NCBI GenBank assembly: GCA_020342235.1
Contig: CP073217.1
Span: 1,178,001 to 1,242,000, forward strand
Source of the DNA: Saccharomycopsis phalli
Taxonomy: Eukaryota > Ascomycota > Saccharomycetes > Ascoideales > Saccharomycopsidaceae
Direction of reading: 5' to 3'
Length of the DNA stretch: 64,000 nucleotides
This document shows, in pieces, positions 46,301 to 55,900 of the stretch. The notes beneath the pieces were generated by a model. That model worked only from the letters and a program-made list of their open reading frames with translations, was not told the DNA's origin and did not search any database. A program made the position numbers and the translations under genes. Each line of letters starts with the position of its first letter. Within the stretch, counting starts at the first letter, position 1.

Positions 46301-46426
46301 AATGATAAGAAACGAAAACCCGGACAAGGTACCGACGATGAGATAGTCAGCCCGAAGTCGGTATTTCCTAATAGTCCCACATTAGACTATAATGGCCAAC
46401 CATTGAAAAAGGTCGTCAAAAGATAG
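43397..46426 (+). CDS. MFG1: Morphogenesis regulator Mfg1-like, polyglutamine protein
   Basis: 1009 residues from the ATG at 43397 (context CACCATGG); in-frame ATGs at 43298 and 43346 could extend it but overlap COY1 or its promoter. The N-terminal two thirds are Gln/Pro/Asn-rich: four copies of the octapeptide LQNGSMVG (44088-44184) and 68 uninterrupted Gln (44300-44503, mixed CAA/CAG). The conserved LIM-binding-like domain (YLSLIAKSRFLSFCEKV, NPLHNWEALVGNYFNP, MKTWFPQDSLSLFFSNS, DINCIIRCRFSC) follows near 45240-45700, then an acidic tract. Mfg1 acts with Flo8 and Mss11 in filamentous growth. Confidence 0.78.
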   Translation: MDTNVNFLGIDGSPNLDLNLDQLSTVNLAPGVDQMALLERPQQSTPDYINQNMTMMQPGQHHPQQHHQKQQPLQRQIPIHSPVAMNSMNMPAPPNNLAGTGGTPVILLNNSSSQTGGMMSPVVMNLVGVMNAATASMTNSNLSGNGQNIDQNKLTMHQLQSLKARQTYSNLQLQQQEQQQQLLLMQRQQHMNPHVQRHGQHPTMALGNQQDQNAAYRQIMNRQMMQKRDQNGLQNGSMVGLQNGSMVGLQNGSMVGLQNGSMAGLPQNMGQVLTSQQRQQMQARKQSPRIMTNNERMAYFYQQQQQQQQQQQQQQQQQQQQQQQQQQQQQQQQQQQQQQQQQQQQQQQQQQQQQQQQQQQQQQQQQQQQHHHQSQTQHQTLTQHQPLTQHRLQSQQPQQTQIHSQAQTQQITSQPQQNPRRLSQISQPASLPHPTQPIQIPMPHVVFQPGQIPTQLPQSQLVHPLPQQQHPPPIPHAYSPNPRGPVNVYRPQQPQRRFSQGQGPHQVPQQQIPLSHSPAFAKSIPSLSPVTNNANGSKSGSASNLSTPTFPSALPKVSPKADEEYRNGRLANNTSNPRLDSDVDDKHAGLQGPQSSQVPVSGPGTSKSMENAILLRKYLSLIAKSRFLSFCEKVSVTSMHLNSSAGVVNPLHNWEALVGNYFNPNMAVLRFSALNNDNTGKVHSYQFGYPIIAKFFNLLIKDGVMKLDLNFRNMKTWFPQDSLSLFFSNSVLEIYLESTGVMVHRYKDGSAVDINCIIRCRFSCSSVSCGDDKGNMNNGNCCNLNSTSGLLAMLSNCNEENLKVDIMDIQTLGFSKSLDWNNIESLFDRMERQKVKDKLNEANDADEDEDDDSDDDADDDDDDDDRMMDENSQEDKKRLDGPVRKVLSESFKCLTAVGPFGLQGTSMRAIQMMDVMSILKPLMVYQVETKNGSPAKSFDMFTQNLRDKLEMRHNEERSAELHNGSHEVNDKKRKPGQGTDDEIVSPKSVFPNSPTLDYNGQPLKKVVKR
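44088..44184. repeat. 24-bp coding repeat, four copies
   Basis: Four in-frame copies of a 24-bp unit coding LQNGSMVG (the last with Ala for Val), nearly identical at the DNA level, in the Mfg1-like gene. The low divergence suggests recent expansion. Confidence 0.92.
44300..44503. repeat. Polyglutamine CAA/CAG tract, 68 codons
   Basis: 204 bp of only CAA and CAG codons, mostly in CAGCAACAA periods, followed by three His codons. Interruption by CAA should stabilise it compared with pure CAG, but length variation between strains is likely. The reverse strand gives spurious Leu-, Val- and Cys-rich open frames. Confidence 0.97.
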
Positions 46427-46570
46427 ACAGCATGTATTAATATATATTGTATATTTTTCGTAACCGCACCAAGTGCTTCAAGCCCATCAAGTCAAGGTGT
46501 ATGTGTTACCCGGGTGATTGGGGTTAAAATTTTTCCAGACTTGACATCCGCTTGAATTACAACTTAACCA

Positions 46571-47926
46571 ATGACTAGCATAGTTAAGCCTTTGATAGTC
46601 ACTGATAGTGATTTTTCCGAGACTGTTGTTAATTATGGTCAAATAATTGAAGGAATCACGAAAAACGATGAATTTTCCAAGAAATTCATTGAGTTATCGA
46701 ACGAGATCGATGATAAGTTTTACGATGAGTTATTGAAGTCTACCGTGTTGTTAAAAGACTTGCCAGATAAGCAATTGGAAAGCTCCTTGAATTTGGTGTT
46801 CTATTTTATTTCTGACCCATTATTTTCGAGCGATGCTGGCAAGCCAGAGCAAGATAGATTTGCCAAGAACTTTAAACAATTGTTGGACAACATATATGAG
46901 ATTTCGCCTGTGAAGAACCCGGCCTTCAACGACAAGTTGACCTTGAAATTCACCACCGTCTTAAGTGTGTTGACGATTTTTTTCAACTTGCTTGAGAACA
47001 ATTCCAGCTTGAGATTAACGGTGTTGCAGAGCATATTGAAAGTGTATAGTAAAATCGAGGACCAAGACTCTTTAAGCGAGAATGTGAATTTCTTAAAGCC
47101 AATCTTGAAGAGAACAAATGCTGGCACTTTTGTGTTTGAAAACTATTTGGTTGACAGTAATACCAGTGGTGACGACATTGTGACCTTCACGGGTGACTTG
47201 TCTAAATTGATTGAGAATAACTTTGCCAATGAGTCATTAATAATTTTAAAATCGATATTGTTGAAGCACAAGCAGCATCAAAAGCCAGAATTGGTCGAGT
47301 CCTTGTTGATCAAGTCCTTTGCTAACCCAAGGGAGATTGACTTGTCATACTTTTCCAACTTCAAATTGGGGGACAGCCCAATTTTCCAAGCACTCAAATT
47401 ATACATTGCCCCACAAAATAACTTGAAGGAGTTCCGTGACTTTGTCACCTCCACAAAGTTGCCAGTTAGCTCTGAAATCCTCATTAGCAAAAAGGAATAC
47501 TTAATAGTGGCCAATTTAGCCTTAAAAGCGGCAGAGTCAAGCAGTTACCAGGCTCTTACCGAATCGGAGTCCAACCAGGGCACTACAGACAACAAATTAT
47601 CCAGTGTTGCTCCAGTAATAAGCTACAAACAAATCTCAGATGAGTTGGGCCACAACAGCGATCTTCTCAAGATAGAGACTGTTTTGATCAATGCAGTGAA
47701 GTTGGGAATATTTGAAGGGAAGCTTGACCAGTTGAAACAAATTTTCACTATTTATAAACTTAACTTGATTATTGTTCTCGACGGAAGCGAAAACAATAAA
47801 TTAAGAAAGAAGGAGTGGGAGTTTATTTTGAGTAATTTGAAGAACTGGAAGAACGGATTGAGCCAAGTGGCCAGCGTTGTGGACCAACAAAAGAAAAAGC
47901 TACACCAATCTGAAGACAGAAAGTAG
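46571..47926 (+). CDS. PCI-domain protein, eIF3m-like
   Basis: 451 residues, soluble and helical. The C-terminal half fits a PCI domain: KIETVLINAVKLGIFEGKLDQLKQIFTI, then WEFILSNLKNWKNGLSQVASVV, close to the eIF3m C-terminal pattern (W-x-x-L-x-x-L-x-x-W-K-x-N-L-x-x-V). eIF3m is part of the translation initiation factor eIF3 octamer in most eukaryotes and was lost from S. cerevisiae. Other PCI proteins (COP9 or proteasome lid subunits) are possible alternatives. It is intronless and ends 68 bp before the TIM9 stop (convergent). Confidence 0.62.
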   Translation: MTSIVKPLIVTDSDFSETVVNYGQIIEGITKNDEFSKKFIELSNEIDDKFYDELLKSTVLLKDLPDKQLESSLNLVFYFISDPLFSSDAGKPEQDRFAKNFKQLLDNIYEISPVKNPAFNDKLTLKFTTVLSVLTIFFNLLENNSSLRLTVLQSILKVYSKIEDQDSLSENVNFLKPILKRTNAGTFVFENYLVDSNTSGDDIVTFTGDLSKLIENNFANESLIILKSILLKHKQHQKPELVESLLIKSFANPREIDLSYFSNFKLGDSPIFQALKLYIAPQNNLKEFRDFVTSTKLPVSSEILISKKEYLIVANLALKAAESSSYQALTESESNQGTTDNKLSSVAPVISYKQISDELGHNSDLLKIETVLINAVKLGIFEGKLDQLKQIFTIYKLNLIIVLDGSENNKLRKKEWEFILSNLKNWKNGLSQVASVVDQQKKKLHQSEDRK

Positions 47927-47994
47927 TTTTTTATATATAATTATGTGTCGATCAATGCTATAAACTCATGATACATATGTACAAGATGGTTAAA

Positions 47995-48310
47995 CTATCT
48001 CATGCTTTTCAGTAATTTCTCGTTTTGTTCTTGGAATCTGGTTCCGACTCTCTCGCTGTGTTTTAAGAACTTCTCTGTGCATTTAAGTACGCATCCCTCT
48101 TCTCTACTTGTTAAGGTCTTGGTGGTGAAGTCATTGACACAGTCTGTAAAACATCTTTGCACAAGGTCGGAGTACAACTAATTGTTAGTGCTGTTTAATC
48201 AGAAAAAAAAAGACATAAAGGGCATTACATACACGCATGAAATCCTTCATTTGCTTTTGCTCAACGAGCTTTTGAAAGTCTTGTTGTTCCCTAGAATTTA
48301 ATTGGTCCAT
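47995..48310 (-). CDS. TIM9: Mitochondrial intermembrane-space chaperone Tim9, spliced
   Basis: Small Tim chaperone that with Tim10 escorts carrier proteins to the TIM22 translocase. Exon 1 48233-48310 (78 nt, [20 protein letters not shown]...), intron 48178-48232 (55 nt; GTATGT...CACTAACAATTAG), exon 2 47995-48177; 86 residues, against 87 in S. cerevisiae. The junction MKDFMR|LYSDLV matches the family. Twin CX3C motifs: CFTDC and CVLKC. Exon 2 alone has no start codon. Divergent from URA3, 105 bp between starts. Confidence 0.97.
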
Positions 48311-48415
48311 TGTTGGTTGGATGAAGGCAAATTTTGGTGATTTGAACGAAAACTTTTTTTCCCGCTAGATTATGTAAGCGACATGGCTAGATTCCGACGG
48401 TGTTCAAAGTAGGAG

Positions 48416-49207
48416 GTGACTAACATGGCCAAGACATACAGGCAAAGAGCACAAGAGACGGAGAATCCGTTGGTGAAAAAGTTATTCACTATAATAGAGG
48501 ACAAGAAGACCAATTTGTGTGCCTCTGTTGATGTCACCAGTACCGCGGAGTTTTTAAAATTGATTGACCTTCTCGGGCCTTATGTGTGTGTGGTCAAGAC
48601 ACACATTGATATCATTGATGATTTCAGCCACGAGGGGACAATTGAGCCGTTGATTGCGTTGAAGAAAAAGCATAATTTCTTGATTTTTGAGGATCGCAAG
48701 TTTGCAGATATTGGTAATACCGTGAAGTTACAGTACAGCTCAGGGGCATTCAAGATCGCTACTTGGGCTGACATCACCAACGCACATGGAGTGACTGGTC
48801 CTGGCATCGTCAAGGGCCTCAAGGAAGCAGCAAAGGAGACTACCAACGAGCCTCGGGGATTGTTGATGTTGGCTGAGTTATCATCCAAAGGGTCGATTGC
48901 CAAGGGCGAATACACCAGACAGACTATTGAGATTGCCAATAGCGACCCGGAGTTTGTGGTTGGCTTTATTGCGCAACGCCAAATCGAGGGCCGTGACTGG
49001 GTTGTGATGACCCCTGGCGTTGGGTTGGATGATAAAGGCGACGGATTAGGTCAACAGTACCGAACTGTGGAGGAGGTAGTCGTAGGTAGTGGGTCTGACA
49101 TTATTATTGTTGGGAGAGGATTATTCAAAGACGGGAGAGATCCAGCGGCCGAAGGAAAGAGATATAGAGAGGCCGGATGGAACGCCTACTTGAAGAGAAT
49201 CCAATAG
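48416..49207 (+). CDS. URA3: Orotidine 5'-phosphate decarboxylase
   Basis: Last step of UMP synthesis. 263 residues. Catalytic motif [13 protein letters not shown] (about 90-102), [42 protein letters not shown] and IIIVGRGLF are all present. Start as in C. albicans (MTVNTKTYSERA); a second Met four codons in (MAKTYRQRA) is possible. None of its codons is CTG, which supports the CTG-clade assignment. Confidence 0.98.
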   Translation: MTNMAKTYRQRAQETENPLVKKLFTIIEDKKTNLCASVDVTSTAEFLKLIDLLGPYVCVVKTHIDIIDDFSHEGTIEPLIALKKKHNFLIFEDRKFADIGNTVKLQYSSGAFKIATWADITNAHGVTGPGIVKGLKEAAKETTNEPRGLLMLAELSSKGSIAKGEYTRQTIEIANSDPEFVVGFIAQRQIEGRDWVVMTPGVGLDDKGDGLGQQYRTVEEVVVGSGSDIIIVGRGLFKDGRDPAAEGKRYREAGWNAYLKRIQ

Positions 49208-49295
49208 ACACTATACACCCTGATATATGTAGCTTCTTTGGTTGCGAGCCCCGTGCATAAGTTGTAGTCATTAATCTAATTTGAGGTGAAACAGC

Positions 49296-49838
49296 ATGGC
49301 TGGACTACAGGTTGGGGAGCGATTTCCCACGAACTTTAGTTTTAAATATATTGATCCTTTGGCTGATTCTGGTGATGCTAGCTGTAAAATTCCCCGCAAT
49401 TTAGACTTGACAGAGGATTTTCTCAAAGACAAGACCGTTGTCATTGTTGCAGTCCCGGCTGCGTTCAGCCCTACTTGTTCAGACGAACATATCCCTGGAG
49501 TATTGCTGAAACTAAAGTCTTTTAAGGATAAAGGGGTCAATTTGGTACTTGTTGTTTCAAATAATGACGCATTTGTATTGAATGCATGGTATCGCCAGCT
49601 AGTTGATCCTGAAAGCGTGCCACAATCCAGGGACTTTCAGCTCTTATTTGTTAGCGATCCAAACACTGGCTTTTCAAAAAGTATCGGCTATGTTCAGGAC
49701 AGCTCCAGGTTTGGAATGGGGCTACGAACAAGCAGATACAGTGTCATTGTTCAGAATGGCACAGTCACCTATTGCCAACAGGAGACCAAATCCGGAGTCA
49801 CGGTATCCGGCGCAAAAGCTGTGCTTTCCAAGTTGTAA
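49296..49838 (+). CDS. Peroxiredoxin (Prx5/Pmp20/Ahp1 type) with a PTS1 ending
   Basis: Thiol peroxidase of the Prx5 family, 180 residues. The active site is PAAFSPTCSDEHIP, with the peroxidatic Cys near residue 61 (usual form PGAFTPTCS). The conserved Arg lies in SRYSVIV and the C-terminus is GAKAVLSKL, ending exactly in SKL, a peroxisomal targeting signal. This fits Pmp20-type peroxisomal enzymes more than cytosolic Ahp1 (which ends AHL). It lies 88 bp downstream of URA3 on the same strand. Confidence 0.9.
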   Translation: MAGLQVGERFPTNFSFKYIDPLADSGDASCKIPRNLDLTEDFLKDKTVVIVAVPAAFSPTCSDEHIPGVLLKLKSFKDKGVNLVLVVSNNDAFVLNAWYRQLVDPESVPQSRDFQLLFVSDPNTGFSKSIGYVQDSSRFGMGLRTSRYSVIVQNGTVTYCQQETKSGVTVSGAKAVLSKL

Positions 49839-50246
49839 CACCACAAATAATATACGCTACCAGTAACATGTAACAACAAACTGAACAGCCATTAATCTCT
49901 TTTCTAGCCACGGCTTGGCTGGTAGGTGTTTCGGAATGTTTACGCCTTAATCGTCCGATCATGCATCGTGATGTACCCTTGAAAATGGAACTCTTTTTCG
50001 TTCGATGATATCATCGTTTTTTCTCCCCAGCTAAATTCAAAAACTTGTCCAGCGCACTAACTCTGCTATATTTTTCGCTTCCCACAGTAACCTTGATCCA
50101 CAGTTATTTCAGTTGGCGATCCTATAAGGCTACATTATTGCTAACCACACACCAATATTTGTTGATCTCTTGTTGGCATCTTGCTTTCGTGAGCTTTTTT
50201 TTTTTTTTTTTGGTGGAAGTTGGCGTGATTTTAGTCGCTCAAACCA
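49839..50246. promoter_or_regulatory. Promoter region of the GH81 glucanase gene
   Basis: 408 bp without a gene. It contains an uninterrupted run of 18 T (50194-50211), a nucleosome-excluding poly(dA:dT) tract, 35 bp before the downstream ATG. Confidence 0.55.
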
Positions 50247-52583
50247 ATGCTGGAATACGATAGACCAAGAATGCCGTTACCAGGCGAGCAAAAACATGTT
50301 CCCTTTGGCAAGCATTTATTAAACAAGCTTACTTCAAAATTTGAAGATCTTACTACCGGATCAACGGACGAAGTCGACGCCGACAAGCAGTGCGATTCAT
50401 ACGATCCAAGAAACAGTGGATCGTTTAGCATATACGATAGCACTATTTTTGAGACTCCAGTGGCACAGGACGATCCGGCTGAGTATTTTGGCCAGACCCA
50501 GCATCCTGTTCCTTTAAAGAATGTCGACTCTGGGAATATGCCTATTGAAACCAACAAATTCTATGGTAACATATTGTTGGAAGATCAGACTTGTACGGTC
50601 TGGACAAATCCATACTCCTTATCGTATTCAAGAAATGACTACTTTGGTTTGGCGGTGTATCACACTACGGATGATCAAAAAGTCTATGGTCCTGGTGAGC
50701 CTAGCGAGTACTACTTGAATCCTATTGGAATAAAGTCTGTTGTATTTTCCGCAGCAGAGTTTGATTCAAAGGAGTCTGTGGATTTGAACTTTGCCAACTT
50801 GAAACAGTTTAGTGCCGACTTGACCTTCCTGAGTGCCAGTGAAAAGAGTCTGAAATTTGAGACCTCGCTTGTGCAGGGCATGGGCCTTATTACTGCCCGG
50901 TACCAGAACTTGACTGTGGAGTTAAACTCATTGGTTGGCTTCCAGTCGTTGGAGCCCGTTGCTTTGTCCAATGAATACTCTTTTTTCAGCTTGAAGAAGT
51001 ATAAATTGACTCTTTTCAACAATGTTGTGTGGTCCGTCTACCTATGCGACTACAACACCTCCGACTCGGATTTCAACCTCTTAAAGGCAGACAATAACCG
51101 TATTGTTTCGGATCGCAAGTTTTCAAAGGTGACGGTACAAGTATGTTGTGGGTACAGCGACTACTACGACAGGGTTGCCGGGACATACGTAACCTCCATT
51201 GAATTAAAGGCCCGGGCAGAATTTGATACCAGTGCAAATTATTGCTTCAAATTTAATTCGAGTGGGTTGTCTTTGTTGAACAAACCTATCATGTGGGCAT
51301 TTCCTCACCATGTTGAGTCATTCACCCCGCATATGCAGAACTCCTCCACGAACTTAGTTTTGGACTCTGCAGTTTTCGGTAAGATGAAAGCCTATCTTAC
51401 CGATAGATTCGAGTTCATTGAGAACGATTTGCCTAGTAATATTAACTTTGAAATTTGGTCGTCGTTGCCTTCCTTTGATGCTAATACGAACTACTTTAGC
51501 CCAGAGGCATTGGCCAAAATTGGAAACGCCTTGGCCACTGAAGTAAATGACGATGTGGAGAGCTTCTCGAATTTAGACTCGATGTATTTCAGCGGTAAGC
51601 AGTTGGACAAGTATGCATTCATTTTGTATGTTGCACACTACATTTTACATGACCAGGATAAGACGAAAATTTTGCTTGGAAAGTTAATCAAGGCATTTGA
51701 CCGTTTTATAAAGAATCAGCAGATCCAGCCTTTGGTCTATGACAACACCTTCAAAGGTTTAATCTCTAAAGCCGGCTTAGGTGGTGACCCTGGTTTGGAT
51801 TTTGGTAATTCGTATTATAATGACCACCATTTTCATTACGGATATCACGTGCACGCAGCTGCGATTTTGGGTAAAATTGACAAGGAGCTTGGGGGCAATT
51901 GGTTGGCAACAAATAAGAAATACATCAACTTTTTGGTTCGAGATTTCGCCAATCCAACCGAAAATGATCGGTATTTCCCCGTGTCTCGGTCCTTTGACTG
52001 GTTCCGTGGCCATTCCTTTGCCAAGGGATTATTTGCATCAGCTGACGGTAAAGACCAAGAGAGTAGTTCTGAGGACTACCATTCGCTTTATGGGCTAAAA
52101 CTTTGGGGGATTGTCAATGAAGACGATGCCTTGGTTTCACGGTCCAACTTGCAATTGGCTATCTTTAAGCGGGTTTGCAATAACTACATTTTGATGAAAA
52201 GTAACAATACTAACCAGCCAAAAAGATTTATCGGCAACAAAGTACCAGGAATCTTATTTGAAAACAAATGTCACCATGCTACATATTTTGGTGCCAACCT
52301 TGAGTATATACAGGGTATCCATATGATCCCAATTACTCCAATCTCTTCTTTCTTCCGTTCCAAGGAATTTGTCGAGCAGGAATGGTCAGAATTGCTCAGT
52401 GGTCACATTGATAAAGTCAATGATGGTTGGAAAGGAATCTTAATGTTAAACACAGCCTTGATGAATCCGAAGCAGGCATGGGACTTTTTCCTGCCAGACA
52501 ATTTTAACCGCGGATTCTTAGATGGAGGAATGAGTTTAACCTGGTCCTTAGCTTATATTGCTGGCGTTGGAGGCGCCCAATAA
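50247..52583 (+). CDS. ENG2: Endo-1,3-beta-glucanase, GH81 (Eng2/Acf2 type)
   Basis: 778 residues, the same length as S. cerevisiae Acf2/Eng2 (779). There is no signal peptide, so it is the intracellular or cell-separation-associated paralog rather than secreted Eng1. GH81 motifs: YYNDHHFHYGYHVHAAA (about 522-538, catalytic region), RSFDWFRGHSFAKGLFASADGKDQESSSEDYHSLYGLKLWG with catalytic Glu residues (about 580-622, described in parts), and EYIQGIHMIPITPIS. The N-terminus carries MPLPGEQKHVPFG. Confidence 0.93.
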   Translation: MLEYDRPRMPLPGEQKHVPFGKHLLNKLTSKFEDLTTGSTDEVDADKQCDSYDPRNSGSFSIYDSTIFETPVAQDDPAEYFGQTQHPVPLKNVDSGNMPIETNKFYGNILLEDQTCTVWTNPYSLSYSRNDYFGLAVYHTTDDQKVYGPGEPSEYYLNPIGIKSVVFSAAEFDSKESVDLNFANLKQFSADLTFLSASEKSLKFETSLVQGMGLITARYQNLTVELNSLVGFQSLEPVALSNEYSFFSLKKYKLTLFNNVVWSVYLCDYNTSDSDFNLLKADNNRIVSDRKFSKVTVQVCCGYSDYYDRVAGTYVTSIELKARAEFDTSANYCFKFNSSGLSLLNKPIMWAFPHHVESFTPHMQNSSTNLVLDSAVFGKMKAYLTDRFEFIENDLPSNINFEIWSSLPSFDANTNYFSPEALAKIGNALATEVNDDVESFSNLDSMYFSGKQLDKYAFILYVAHYILHDQDKTKILLGKLIKAFDRFIKNQQIQPLVYDNTFKGLISKAGLGGDPGLDFGNSYYNDHHFHYGYHVHAAAILGKIDKELGGNWLATNKKYINFLVRDFANPTENDRYFPVSRSFDWFRGHSFAKGLFASADGKDQESSSEDYHSLYGLKLWGIVNEDDALVSRSNLQLAIFKRVCNNYILMKSNNTNQPKRFIGNKVPGILFENKCHHATYFGANLEYIQGIHMIPITPISSFFRSKEFVEQEWSELLSGHIDKVNDGWKGILMLNTALMNPKQAWDFFLPDNFNRGFLDGGMSLTWSLAYIAGVGGAQ

Positions 52584-52985
52584 TTTTTTTACTTTTTTCA
52601 GCTTCTCCAATTTATATTATAGCTAAATAATCTACTTAGATACACACAATTTGACTCGTCGAATGTGGAAAAAAAAGATAAGGTGGCAAATACTGCCCTT
52701 ATATGCAATGAATTATATTATAATACTATACTATAGCCTGAATGTATGTATGATATTAAAATATTATCTCAGCCAATACCACCTTTTGAGTACTTACATA
52801 GCCTGATGATGCCATGCATATAATTATTTTAGGTACTGAGGATATTTATTATATAGAGCACATCGCAAATCAAACGGCCCGATTCGATCCATCGATCCAT
52901 GCAAACAACTGCTGGTCACTCAATCTACATTAATATTATTAAGCGTTTCTATTATTATTATTTTTTACATATATTTTACAATCAG
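52584..52985. other. Convergent 3' intergenic region
   Basis: 402 bp, very AT-rich, between the stops of ENG2 and the RhoGEF-like gene. Contains overlapping ATCGATCC motifs (52885-52902). No gene seen. Confidence 0.5.
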
Positions 52986-55900
52986 CTACTCAACCAATAA
53001 GCTAAGTAACTCGTCAGCCTCGTCACTATTTTTAGACTCCAATAGGTAGTTTGGACTTTTAATAGTGGAGGTTCCATCTTTGCATTGCACAACAATTGAT
53101 ATTCCAGTGCGCCCAATTCTCTTGCAATACTTGGATTCCACCAATGCATCGATTATAGGTGCCTCAGTCTTAAAATCCTTAACAATCAATCTTCTCGAGT
53201 TCTCGTCCACAGTGTAAATCTTTAATTTGCTGACAGTAATAGGATTCCACTTGCCAGAGATGCTGCTCTTCTTGTGAAATCTGATTTTTCGCACTGCTAA
53301 TAAAGAATGGTCCTTGACATTAAGGGAGTCCATCTTGCTATTGATAGAATCCATTGAAGCACTCATTGGCGAACAGCTTTGCAAATAATCGGAGCCAGTC
53401 TCCGAAATAGGAGAAACCGGGCTAAAAGCACGATTGGATTTTTCCGACATTGGAGGAGGAGGAAACATGTCAATTGTTGTCGCAGACACAGATGATACGC
53501 TTTCAAGATGAGAAAACTGAGAAGAGCATGAAGAACTAAATCCAGATGAGGTATTAGAAACAAATCTTCGGCTTTTCATAAGTGAAGAGTTTTCCTTTTG
53601 AGCTTGCTGTAAAGCTTGAAGCAAGTCACTTGAGCTAGAAGGACTGGAAGCCGAGATGTTGGTTAGCTGGTTTCTGCTAACGATATGAATATCCAAATTA
53701 TTCACCCCCTGGACACTTGAGGAACTGTCAATTGGGATAACCAAACAAGGTTTAATTGAAGAGATGGACTTGTTAAGCTGCTTTTCCTTGTAGAAACTTA
53801 TAATATTTTGGTCATTGCAAATTGACACTTCCAAATACAACTGCGAGTCAGAGACTTGGGTAAATCGACCACCCTTCCATTGGCACACAGTATACGAACC
53901 CTTGTGAACCACAACTGAGTCCATAGGCAAAGACTTTGCGCTGACAGAAGTGTTCAACGGTGAAGCAGCTTTGCTCTGATCACCAGTAGTAATAATAAGC
54001 TTCTTCCAGTTTCTATCTTTTCTTGGGGTCTCATTCGTAATTGTTTCCTTTGATGAGTTCAAGGCAGCTGATTTATCACTCATCATAGTAGCGTTGGATC
54101 TCTTGGTTTTCAAACTAGTAGATGATTTGCAATTTCGAACCTTGTCTTCTTTCAACGACTCCTTAGTCACCATTTCAAAATCCACTGATTTCTTTCGTCT
54201 AATAGAAAACTTGCTGCTCAATCTGCCCTTCTTGTTGTACTGTTCTTCTGCGTAAAACTTAGGCTCAGACTTCAAACCAAATTGACTCAATCTCGCCTTT
54301 GGTTTAGGAGTCTCAGTCAGCGTATTAACCTCAGTGGCACCATTTTCCTTTGAAATAGACTTGATATATTCTTCTTTTGGGATAGGAATATCTTCATCGT
54401 CCGAAATAACACTACCCTCACTGTGTGTCTCTCTTTGAGGAGTGATATCTGACTTTAAAAAGGACGGACTAATTGGACTGGTGGTCGCTGATATTGGTTT
54501 CTTTGGAGTCCCTACCGTGGAGAAGGAATAGTTGTTCGGAATATTGTATGCTGGAGAACCATATGGCCGAACTGGAGAACTGGCAACTGACAGAATAGCA
54601 CTACTGTCATTGATCTTGATAATTTGCTCAAACAATTTCTGCTGCTGACTTAAGTCCAATTGCATTGATCTAGTTAAGGAATTTCTGGAACCACTTTTCA
54701 TAGAATTTTTGGAAGTGCTCTTTATTATTGAATTTCTAGAGACATTCTTCAGAGAATTCTTATACATACTTTTCGCAGAACTGCTCTTTGTTACCATTGA
54801 CTTGTTGGAGTTCGACTTGGCGATCGAATTTTGACCCTTTGTAGCTTTCATATTGTCAATCTCCACAGGAATATCGATAGCTTTCTTGAGGCTGATAACA
54901 GACTGTCTCTTTGGCTCTGTAAGAACTTCAAGTGGCTCTGGAGTGACCATTCTCTGTTTCTTTCCGAAGAACTTTTTAAGACCAAAAAAGGGGCCAGACT
55001 TCTGTTTTTGTAAGACAGGAACAGGTACTTCCTTCTTTTGAAACTCGGTGAACTCGTTCTTTAATTGAGTCACTGCTCTTCCAATGGACAATGCTGGTGA
55101 AGGGCTTAAGATATCCTCTTCCTCTTCCTGAACATCATTGAGGGATGTTAACTTAGAGCCTTGTGAATGAGAGGTTGGAATTCTCAAATACTTGAATTCT
55201 TCAATGCTTATACTAGACAAACTTCGTTGGTTGGACTTGGCTTCAGCGTCAGCGTTAAAAAAAGAATTGACAACTTTTGGAGAATTGGACACATCGGAAA
55301 TTGTGGTAGCCCAGTCACTAGAATCGTCTTTCAACAAAGTTTCAAAATTATTGATCTTTTGGGACTTTGATATCCTGCTGGATCTGCTATTCACTCTAGG
55401 TCTTTTTTCAAACTGGAAATTATTGTCTGTTTGTGAAGTCTCGCACTCTTCTTCCAACTGTTGAAGAAAGGAATTCAATTCTGGCGTGGAAGCTCTTTTT
55501 TGAAAAGTGGAAGACGGTTTGCTGTTCATTGGAATGTTTAGAGGCGCAATACTGCTTCTATCGCTGTATGTGGCAGGCAAGAAGCTGATTCCCAAAGCAT
55601 CTGTGACGTCACTCTTCAATTTATTGTGGGACTGAAAAAACTCACCAGAGTGGGTAGCAGAGGAAAATAATTGCTTGAAAAAAGGTATCCAGTTGTTGAA
55701 CTGCTCGTTGTCAAGACAGGAAATCTTAATTGTAATATTTTCTTTCATGAGCACGATTTCGTTGGCAGATTTGTTCATGGACTTGATAAACAACTCATCC
55801 TTCTTAATTGGAGGAAAAAGTAAGTTTCTGCCAATGGTTGAGTCAATAGCACAAATTGCTAGCCCTGATATTTCGCTAAATTTCAATTTAAGAGAGCCCT

